NCBI GenBank assembly: GCA_002437115.1
Contig: DJOD01000056.1
Coordinates: forward strand, 1 to 56,389
Reading direction: 5' to 3'
DNA: 56,389 nt
DNA from: Prevotella sp. UBA6447
GTDB lineage: Bacteria > Bacteroidota > Bacteroidia > Bacteroidales > Bacteroidaceae
The notes below the pieces were generated by a model. That model saw nothing but the letters and a program-made list of their open reading frames with translations, ran no database searches and had not been told where the DNA came from. The position numbers and the translations under genes are program-made. Shown here piece by piece: positions 35,238-42,076 of the stretch; within the stretch, counting starts at the first letter, position 1, and the number at the start of each line of letters is the position of its first letter.

Positions 35238-36350
35238 ATGCCGAGGTTTCAAGTCAAATACCAAATCAACTCCATGGACTGTGGCCCATCGTGTCTTTGC
35301 ATGATAGCTCAGCACTATGGGAAAAGGTTTACATTAAAGTACTTTCGTGACAGATGCCATATCACGAGAGAAGGAGTCAGTCTTTACAGCCTTAGCGAAG
35401 CCGCTGAAAAGGCTGGACTCCATACATTGTGTGCCCGCATCACAGAGCATCAACTTGCGGATGAGATGCCGTTGCCTTGCATCCTTCACTGGAATAGCAA
35501 TCACTACGTGATATGCTATAAAGTCAAGGGAAAAGGAAAGAACCGACGATTTTATATTTCAGATCCAAGCTTAGGTAATTTGAAATACTCTGAAAAAGAG
35601 ATGCAAAAGCATTGGATCTCAGGAGAATTGGATGGGGAAGAAGTTGGCGTTGCCATGCAAATTGAACCAGGAACAGACTTTGAAGCCATACAGCCTCAAA
35701 CCATGGAAAGCCATTTGGGCTATCACTTTTTCCTGAAATATATCTTACCTCACAAAAGAGAGATTGCTCAATTGCTTTTCAGTGCTGTTGTGCTGATGGT
35801 GGTTGGATATTTCCTCCCATTCATATCTCAGAGCATTGTAGACATCGGCGTGATGGGACGTGACTTGAATATCATTATGCTAATGGCCTTCATGCAACTA
35901 ATTATATCTGTTTCGCAAACAGGGGTCATGTTCCTTCAAGGTTGGGTGTCCCTGCATATGAACACCATTATCAATATCCGATTGATATCGGATTATCTGC
36001 GAAGATTGGCCAGCTTGCCTCTCCAGTTTTTTGAGATTCGCAGCATGGGCGACATTCTCCAGCGTATTGGCGATCACGATAGGATTAAGAATTTCTTGAT
36101 GAATGACATGATCAGCATCCTGTTTTCATTAGGAACATTCATAACCTTCTTCTGCGTTTTGGCTGTATTCAATTGGAAAATCTTGCTGGTTTTCATGATA
36201 GGCAATATCATACACATCACATGGATATTGTCATTTTTGAAATACAGAAGGGGAAATAGACAACAAAACGTTCCAACAATCTGCCGACCTGCAAAACAAC
36301 ATGGTGCAGTTTATTCAAGGAATGCAAGAAATCAAATTGAACAATATTGA
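35238..36350 (+). CDS. C39-peptidase ABC exporter, N-terminal half (frameshifted)
   Basis: 370 residues before an early stop. The start at 35238 is 5 bp after the barrel stop and preceded by AAAGGAG. The C39 bacteriocin-processing peptidase domain comes first: Gln9 and catalytic Cys15 in YQINSMDCGPSCL, His in NSNHYVICYKV, Asp in ISDPS. The exporter's first transmembrane helices follow (from about 170). A run of four G at 36250-36253 has one G too many: with three, the text reads RREIDNKTFQQSADLQNNMVQ and joins the next ORF. Corrected, the gene would encode about 733 residues, the usual length. The domain would cut precursors after the Gly of the leader while exporting them. Confidence 0.8.
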   Translation: MPRFQVKYQINSMDCGPSCLCMIAQHYGKRFTLKYFRDRCHITREGVSLYSLSEAAEKAGLHTLCARITEHQLADEMPLPCILHWNSNHYVICYKVKGKGKNRRFYISDPSLGNLKYSEKEMQKHWISGELDGEEVGVAMQIEPGTDFEAIQPQTMESHLGYHFFLKYILPHKREIAQLLFSAVVLMVVGYFLPFISQSIVDIGVMGRDLNIIMLMAFMQLIISVSQTGVMFLQGWVSLHMNTIINIRLISDYLRRLASLPLQFFEIRSMGDILQRIGDHDRIKNFLMNDMISILFSLGTFITFFCVLAVFNWKILLVFMIGNIIHITWILSFLKYRRGNRQQNVPTICRPAKQHGAVYSRNARNQIEQY

Positions 36351-37440
36351 GAAGCAGAAATGTTGGGAATGGGAACATCTCCAGGCCAAACTATACAAGC
36401 TTAGCCGACGGGCATTGATGATAGGCCAAATACAATCCGTTGGCTCAACTGCTTTCTCCACTACCACAAACATCATTCTCACCTACCTTACAGCCAAGAT
36501 GGTAGTGACTGGAGAAATGACGATTGGCATGATGGCGTCACTGTCCTTTATTATCGGGCAAGTCGCTGGGCCTATGAGCTCTTTCATCACATTTGCTCTT
36601 GATTACCAGGATGCAAAGATTAGCATGGAGCGATTGAGCGACATACATGAACAGGAAAGCGAACATAAAAATAGTGGAAACGCCATCATGAAAATACCAC
36701 AGGATGGAGACATATCCTTGAACCATCTGAAGTTCAGCTATAACGGGTCGGCAAATGAACTCGTACTAAAGGACATCTCCTTATTTATACCACACAACAA
36801 GGTAACTGCCATTGTAGGAAAAAGCGGATGTGGAAAAACAACATTGATAAAACTCCTGCAAGGTTTCTACGAACCCACGGAGGGGGATATCAGTGTAGGG
36901 CAAACATCCTTGGCGTCTATCAACAAGCATTTATGGAGAGAACAAATCGGGGCTGTCATGCAGAATGGTTACATTTTCTCAGATACCATCGCAAACAATG
37001 TGTCCGTTTATGACAAGAAAGATAAAGCACGATTGGAATATGCTTTAGATCAAGTCAATCTGAAGCAATTTGTCGAATCTCTTCCGAATGGCTATAACAC
37101 GAAAATTGGAAATGAAGGCTTGCAACTCAGCCAAGGTCAGCGCCAACGCATATTACTTGCCAGAGTGATATACAAAAATCCAAGATATATTTTTTTTGAT
37201 GAAGCTACCAATTCTCTCGACACTCAAAATGAATTTGAGATAATGCGCAACATCAAATCTGCTTTCAGTGGTCATACAGCAATCATAGTAGCCCATCGGT
37301 TGAGCACTATCAGATACGCTGACAATATTGTTGTGATGGACAATGGATGCGTTGTGGAACAGGGAACTCACGATTATTTATTAGGCATCAAGGGCCATTA
37401 CTATAACTTAGTTCAATCACAATTAAGCCAACTGGTATGA
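36301..37440 (+). CDS. C39-peptidase ABC exporter, C-terminal half (permease end and ATPase)
   Basis: 379 residues in the frame reached after the G-run shift. It carries the last transmembrane helices, then the nucleotide-binding domain: Walker A (GKSGCGKTT), a Q-loop (MQNGYIFSDT), signature LSQGQRQR (Gly to Gln at the third position, a common variant), Walker B (YIFFDEATNSLD) and switch His in AHRLSTI. Alone it has an internal Met start but no signal and only part of the membrane domain, so it is unlikely to work without the first half unless frameshifting or a sequencing error restores the frame. Its stop overlaps the next ATG (ATGA). Confidence 0.8.
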   Translation: MVQFIQGMQEIKLNNIEKQKCWEWEHLQAKLYKLSRRALMIGQIQSVGSTAFSTTTNIILTYLTAKMVVTGEMTIGMMASLSFIIGQVAGPMSSFITFALDYQDAKISMERLSDIHEQESEHKNSGNAIMKIPQDGDISLNHLKFSYNGSANELVLKDISLFIPHNKVTAIVGKSGCGKTTLIKLLQGFYEPTEGDISVGQTSLASINKHLWREQIGAVMQNGYIFSDTIANNVSVYDKKDKARLEYALDQVNLKQFVESLPNGYNTKIGNEGLQLSQGQRQRILLARVIYKNPRYIFFDEATNSLDTQNEFEIMRNIKSAFSGHTAIIVAHRLSTIRYADNIVVMDNGCVVEQGTHDYLLGIKGHYYNLVQSQLSQLV

Positions 37441-37649
37441 AGGAATTTGAAAATGACTTTGTAGAATATTCTGATGATTTACAGGAAATCATTGGAAGGA
37501 ACAAACAATGGATAGGAACAGTATTAGTTTGCTTATCATTAGTCTTTTTGGTACTTTTCTTCGTAGGTCTTTCCCTCATTTCTTATCATAACCAAACTCT
37601 CCTACAAATATTGTCACAACCCATATTGCATTATTTTGGGATGATTTGA
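37437..37649 (+). CDS. Truncated HlyD-type membrane-fusion protein, N-terminus only
   Basis: 70 residues. A polar N-terminus (MKEFENDFVEYSDDLQEIIGRNKQWI) is followed by one long transmembrane segment (about 26-48), then a short unrelated tail. This is the usual start of the adaptor proteins that follow C39 exporters in Bacteroidetes; the coiled-coil and lipoyl domains are missing. Start overlaps the exporter stop by 4 bp, as expected for an operon. The break lies just before the 3' end of the cassette-B regulator, at the seam between the two cassettes. An independent small membrane protein is the alternative. Confidence 0.55.
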   Translation: MKEFENDFVEYSDDLQEIIGRNKQWIGTVLVCLSLVFLVLFFVGLSLISYHNQTLLQILSQPILHYFGMI

Positions 37650-37691
37650 GTCGTCATGACAGGTCAACCCTATCATATTGGATGGCTATTC

Positions 37692-38603
37692 CTATTGACA
37701 CCCAATATGCACCCTAAACTCATTGGGCGTGCACCCGACACTTTTCTTAAACCATCGGGTGAAATGCTGTGAGTATTGAAAACCCAACGACCAAGCTATT
37801 TCATTTACGGTATTCTTGGACGAGACAAGAGCCGTCTTAGCCAATTCTATTGTTTTTGCGTTAATAAAAAACTTGGCCGTCCTGCCTGTCTCTTTTTTCA
37901 GCATATCACTGAAGTAAGTGGGGGATACGCGAAATTCGTCAGCACAATACTGCACAGTCGGCATTCCCTTCATCTTGGCTTTGCCTGAATGAAAATAATC
38001 ATCCAACAAATTTTCAAACTTCAAAAGAATATCCACATCTGCATCTTGAACTTTGCAGGTCGTAAACTGATCGCCGTAGAAGCGGTTACAATAGTCAAGA
38101 AGCGTCTTGATGCCATCTATGATGAGCTCCCAGCTATGCTCATCTACAGGATGGTTCAACTCATAGCCTATCCTGCGAAAACAATCCATAACTATTAGTC
38201 TTTCTTCCTGGCTTATGTGCAATGCGTCATTCATCTCGTATGAAAAGTAAGGATATTTACGTATGACATTTTCCAATGACGTACTGCGTACCAAATCAGG
38301 ATGGAACATCAAAAGAAAGCCCGACGGCTGAAAGGCCACACCATCATCGTCTGCGCCAAACACCTGGCCAGGAGCCACAAACATAAGATCTCCTTTTTGG
38401 TAATTGTAATCATTCATACCATATCGGATCTTTCCACACTTTCCTACCCCCAAGAACACAGCATAAAAACCATACAACTTCCGTGTGGGGTGCAGGGGCT
38501 TCACCTTTGAGAAGTCTATCAAGCCTACCAGCGGATTTCGAGTTTCGGCTCCAATCCACTCACTGTAGGTCGCAATATCATTTGCATAGAATAATGAATT
38601 CAT
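37692..38603 (-). CDS. AraC-family transcription regulator of cassette B
   Basis: 303 residues from the ATG at 38603. The frame is open further upstream, but the promoter box (TATATTTG, 38630-38637) and the matching start of the cassette-A remnant support 38603. The N-terminal sensor domain (about 30-170, GDLMFVAPGQVFGADDDG) is cupin-like. The C-terminal DNA-binding part has two helix-turn-helix motifs: VQYCADEFRVSPTYFSDMLKKETGRTAKFF and VNEIAWSLGFQYSQHFTRWFKKSVGCTPNEFR. Divergent from the LanC-like/glycosyltransferase/precursor operon, which it probably activates; cassette A, whose own regulator is lost, may now depend on it too. Confidence 0.85.
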   Translation of the reverse strand: MNSLFYANDIATYSEWIGAETRNPLVGLIDFSKVKPLHPTRKLYGFYAVFLGVGKCGKIRYGMNDYNYQKGDLMFVAPGQVFGADDDGVAFQPSGFLLMFHPDLVRSTSLENVIRKYPYFSYEMNDALHISQEERLIVMDCFRRIGYELNHPVDEHSWELIIDGIKTLLDYCNRFYGDQFTTCKVQDADVDILLKFENLLDDYFHSGKAKMKGMPTVQYCADEFRVSPTYFSDMLKKETGRTAKFFINAKTIELAKTALVSSKNTVNEIAWSLGFQYSQHFTRWFKKSVGCTPNEFRVHIGCQ

Positions 38604-38629
38604 AGCTTCACATAAGATTGTTTCATTTG

Positions 38630-38732
38630 CAAATATAACACATAAATAGAGAAAAAACAAGAATCTCTCGAAAATTGGTAGCATTATCCAAATTTTGTAT
38701 ACATCAAATTGGAGAATATCACTATAATTTTG
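38630..38732. promoter_or_regulatory. Divergent promoter/operator region of cassette B
   Basis: Leftward TATATTTG (38630-38637) and rightward TAATTTTG (38725-38732) have the same 88-bp spacing as in cassette A. TTTTGTATACA again lies 27 bp before the rightward box. Two direct AATTGG words (38673 and 38707) flank it. There is no -33 TTTG at the normal distance, which suggests activation by the AraC protein. Confidence 0.7.
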
Positions 38733-38801
38733 CAACATGAAAGCACAGCAAAGGTTCTATGAGTATCATTTACAATGCATTAACCTAAAAGCAATAAAAC
38801 A

Positions 38802-39488
38802 ATGAAAGTTATTAGAAAGCACTTTTCGACCGAACAACGACTGTTGCATCACATGATGCTACACTCCAAGGACTTTCCCAATCAAGGCCTATTATATGGC
38901 AGATTGGGAGTGGCTTTAGTGATGGAGCAATATGCTATGAATACTCAGTTAAAGCCTGTTCGCATACTAGCAGAAAATATTATAGAAGAATCTTTTGAAC
39001 ATATCAGCAGTGATGTTCCCTTAGATTTGTCTTCTGGCCTGTGCGGCATTGGATGGAGTATTGAATTTATGCTCCAAAATGGATTTATGAAAGGTGACAG
39101 TTTGGATATATGTGAAGTTATCGACAAAAAGCTCATACAAGAAAATCCGAATTTCTCAGACGATTTGAGTTTGGAAAGAGGACTGGAAGGTAAGCTCCAT
39201 TACATATTAGCCCATATTCAAGGAACTAAAAATATAGGAAAACCTTTCTCAAGACAATATTTGAAAATGCTAATGGCAAAACTGAATTTTATGATTGAAT
39301 CGAATATAACAATGACGATCACAATGAGAAATTTAATCAATCTGTTTACAAAAATGTACCATTCGAAACCGTGGAGCTATTCATTAGATTTGGCAAATTT
39401 TATTAGTTATGATGTAAAGAATTCAAAAGCCTTATTGGGTTTAAGAGAAGGGCTTGCTGGCTATTTCCTTACAAATTATGCGTCATAA
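38802..39488 (+). CDS. LanC-like protein lacking zinc ligands, short form
   Basis: 228 residues. Repeated helix-turn signatures of the LanC toroid are visible: NQGLLYGRLGVALVMEQYA (about 23-41), LSSGLCGIGWSIEFMLQNG (about 71-89), LERGLEGKLHYILAH and near the end LGLREGLAGYFL. LanC cyclases are about 400 residues and have a Cys/Cys-His-Gly zinc site; here neither a CHG nor the partner Cys is present and the length is about half. Thioether ring formation is therefore doubtful; a binding or scaffold role in peptide maturation is more likely, or it is a shortened relic. First gene of the rightward cassette-B operon, 3 bp before the glycosyltransferase. Confidence 0.6.
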   Translation: MKVIRKHFSTEQRLLHHMMLHSKDFPNQGLLYGRLGVALVMEQYAMNTQLKPVRILAENIIEESFEHISSDVPLDLSSGLCGIGWSIEFMLQNGFMKGDSLDICEVIDKKLIQENPNFSDDLSLERGLEGKLHYILAHIQGTKNIGKPFSRQYLKMLMAKLNFMIESNITMTITMRNLINLFTKMYHSKPWSYSLDLANFISYDVKNSKALLGLREGLAGYFLTNYAS

Positions 39489-39491
39489 GGA

Positions 39492-40702
39492 ATGAAAAAC
39501 ATATTTGTTTTTGACGAACACTTGTCATCAAAGTTCAATGGCGTAGGGGCATTTATGAACGCAATATCCTCTTGTATCAAAAAGGGTAATATGCAATTGC
39601 ATCTGATATCATTTAACGAGGAGGTAACTGATTTCTGCATTGAAAAACATGATGGCCATGTTATATACAAATACCCCATGTATGGAGGCCTGTTTGTAGA
39701 GAATGCGCTGCCTGCTCTATCGCTGTTGAAGTTATATGTTGATGACAGTCCTGAGAACATCTTTCTATCTTCTTATTGCCCAAGCCACATTCTCTTAAAG
39801 ACGATAAAGACCTTATTCCCTAAGTCAAAACGGATTTCTATTATCCACGATCAAGGATGGACATCACCTTTGTAAGGAAACAGTGAATTATACAAGGAGA
39901 TATTAAGTCATAGAAGATTGAAAGGTATCGATTATGGGGTACAGAAATTCATTAAGGCATTCTATAGAAAAGAGCTTGCCATGTATCAATTGAGCCATCA
40001 TATCGTGTGCCTTTCTCCAAGCACAAACAGGCTTTTGCAAGAAATATATCAAGTTTCCCCGGAAAAGATTTCCATGATACCTAATGGCATTGACATCAAG
40101 CCATATGAGAATTCCATTGACGACAGAACTGAAATCAGACACAATCTTGGCATTGATGAAGATGAGAAAGTGCTGCTCTTTGCAGGTCGCGTCGTGAAAG
40201 CTAAAGGCATTTACCTATTATTGGATGCTTTTGAAAAAATTTGGCATTATAACCATAAGTTGCACCTTGTGATTGCTGGTATCACTGATAAGATTGAAGA
40301 GTATACGAAGCATGTTCCTGATAGTATATCTCATGTTACATTTACAGGGTTAATATCCAAGAGCAGACTTCATCAATGGTACAAAGCGGCAGACATTGGT
40401 GCTCTGCCGTCGTATACTGAGCAATGTAGCTATACAGGTATGGAAATGATGGCAGAAAAACTGCTTGTTGTCACTACCGATGGTAATGGCTTGCGAGACA
40501 TGTTTAATGGTAGCAATGCATAATTGTCAAAGCAAATGAAGACACGATGGCTGAAGAACTTGCATGCAAACTTCAAGAGGCCTTGATAGCTACTTCTGAA
40601 GAACGGGATGAAAAGACAAAAGCTGCATTCGAAAAGGTAAAAAGAGAATTTTCTCTTGAGCGCATGCAGGTTGGTTATTCTCAAATGTTAAACCTTTTGT
40701 AG
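39492..40702 (+). pseudogene. Glycosyltransferase of the GG-Bacteroidales peptide system (GT4-like), twice broken
   Basis: The first part (39492-39872, MKNIFVFDEHLSSKFNGVGAFMN ... HDQGWTSPL) stops at TAA 39873-39875, where relatives have a Tyr. The same frame continues as GNSELYKEILSHRRLKGIDYG and on through the nucleotide-sugar-binding half (MIPNGIDIKPYENS; VLLFAGRVVKAKGIYLLLDAFEKI; LPSYTEQCSYTGMEMMAEKLLVVTTDGNGLRDMF). A missing base at about 40519-40521 shifts the end, which reads IIVKANEDTMAEELACKL to the stop at 40702. The whole, about 400 residues, matches the glycosyltransferase type that accompanies these precursors. Intact, it would attach a sugar to the peptide. Confidence 0.75.
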
Positions 40703-40709
40703 ATGAAAC

Positions 40710-41525
40710 ATGATGGTTAGTATTATACTTCCCGTTTATAATGGTGCGAACCACTTAGCGGAATGCATCAATAGCGTGCTTCGTCAGACTTACTCTAATT
40801 TTGAATTGTTGGTGCTTGATGACGGTTCCACTGATGAGAGCGTTGCGATTGCAGAATCCTTTAGCGACCCTCGCGCCAGAGTCATTACATGCAAGCACGA
40901 CTTCATATCAACGTTGAATCGTGGTATTGACGAGAGCAAAGGACAATACATAGCCAGAATAGATTGTGACGACCTAATGTTTACGGACCGACTGCAGAAG
41001 CAAGTTGAGGTGATGGAACATAATCCAAATGTAGCTGTTTGTAGTACCTATGCCCAAACATTTGGTATGTCTGATCAAATCATAGGTTACGGAGCAGGTA
41101 TAGTTAAGAATTCGTTAGCGTCATTTCTTTTAGGCAATTTTGTGATTCACCCGTCTGTCATGTTAAGGAAATCCTTTTTGACAAGCCACTTCTTACGGTA
41201 TAAGAAATATCCTTATGCGGAAGACTACCGTTTATGGGTAGATGTAAGCATTGCCGGAGGCATCTTTTATGTCATACCAAAGCCCCTAATAAAATACAAT
41301 ATCAGCGGCTCTCAGGTATCAAAGAGGTATCATGCTATTCAAAAAGAAACAGCCTTGCGCATTCGGCAAGAAACTTTGGAATTATTACTGGAGCAAACAA
41401 AGTTCTGCTCTGGTCAATTGAACTCATTATGTGAAAACCTGATAGAATTAAATCAACATGAGTTGGTTGACTCTGACGAAATTTTCACGTTGTTTAATAG
41501 CATCTTTACGAAAATGGCTGTTTAG
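40710..41525 (+). CDS. Family 2 glycosyltransferase
   Basis: 271 residues, intact. The GT-A fold opens with VSIILPVYNGANHLAECINSVLRQTYSNFELLVLDDGSTDES. The metal- and nucleotide-binding DxD-like motif lies in YIARIDCDDLMF, and an acceptor-side ED segment is KYPYAEDYRLWVDVSIAGG. It is a soluble or peripheral inner-membrane enzyme without transmembrane helices. It lies 7 bp after the broken glycosyltransferase and 37 bp before precursor B on the same strand, so a role in glycosylating the peptide is likely, though cell-surface glycans are possible. Confidence 0.85.
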   Translation: MMVSIILPVYNGANHLAECINSVLRQTYSNFELLVLDDGSTDESVAIAESFSDPRARVITCKHDFISTLNRGIDESKGQYIARIDCDDLMFTDRLQKQVEVMEHNPNVAVCSTYAQTFGMSDQIIGYGAGIVKNSLASFLLGNFVIHPSVMLRKSFLTSHFLRYKKYPYAEDYRLWVDVSIAGGIFYVIPKPLIKYNISGSQVSKRYHAIQKETALRIRQETLELLLEQTKFCSGQLNSLCENLIELNQHELVDSDEIFTLFNSIFTKMAV

Positions 41526-41562
41526 AATAATAGCCTTATTGATAATTTAATAACTAAAAAAC

Positions 41563-41994
41563 ATGAAAAAAATCAAAAAGCTAAAACTTAGACCTGGTCA
41601 AAAGCTGGACGCACTGCAACAGCAGAATGTGGTGGCGGCAGGCAATAGAGACTGGCAAGGTAACTGCTTCTGCACGCAGGTGGGCAATAGTCATGTAGAG
41701 ACTTGTGTGGAGCAGTCTACAGTAGTAGATTATGGAACAGCAATCGGAGGAATCCTTGTAATAGCAACGGGTGCCCTCATTGGCGCAACTGGTATTCTTG
41801 GAGAAGTCCCATCCGTTGGCACATCAACTGCCCTCGTCGGTACAGGAGCCGCCTTAATGATTGATGGCAAACTACTGACCGATAGTGCTACAAAAACATT
41901 GACCAAGACTTGGAAAAGAATGATGACGTGCACCCATGTCAAACCGCTTGTTCACAAAGCAGGAAAAATAACATGTACAAGCACTTTGCTTTAA
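41563..41994 (+). CDS. Peptide precursor B with GG/AG leader (GG-Bacteroidales type)
   Basis: 143 residues. Leader MKKIKKLKLRPGQKLD ... with Ala26-Gly27 as the likely C39 site. The core starts with DWQGNCFC (Cys35, Cys37), then TQVGNSHVETCVE (Cys48). Gly/Ala/Ile-rich hydrophobic segments follow (about 58-80 and 86-101: AIGGILVIATGALIGATG, then VGTSTALVGTGAALMIDG), then a basic tail with Cys123 and Cys138 ending TSTLL. It shares the leader, W.G.C.C, NSH-ET-VE and LL with precursor A but has different cysteines in the second half. The glycine-zipper-like middle suggests membrane insertion. Last intact small gene before barrel B. Confidence 0.75.
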   Translation: MKKIKKLKLRPGQKLDALQQQNVVAAGNRDWQGNCFCTQVGNSHVETCVEQSTVVDYGTAIGGILVIATGALIGATGILGEVPSVGTSTALVGTGAALMIDGKLLTDSATKTLTKTWKRMMTCTHVKPLVHKAGKITCTSTLL

Positions 41995-42076
41995 CAGCGA
42001 AACTCAATTGGCATGGCTGGCAAAGGTGGTCATGCCTATTGGAAAAAGAATTAAAAATCATTTGTCAATCTATCAT

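Noticed and set aside
38802..41994. Class I or II lanthipeptide cluster
   Set aside because: There is no LanB/LanM dehydratase and the LanC-like protein lacks the zinc site, so lanthionine formation is not supported.
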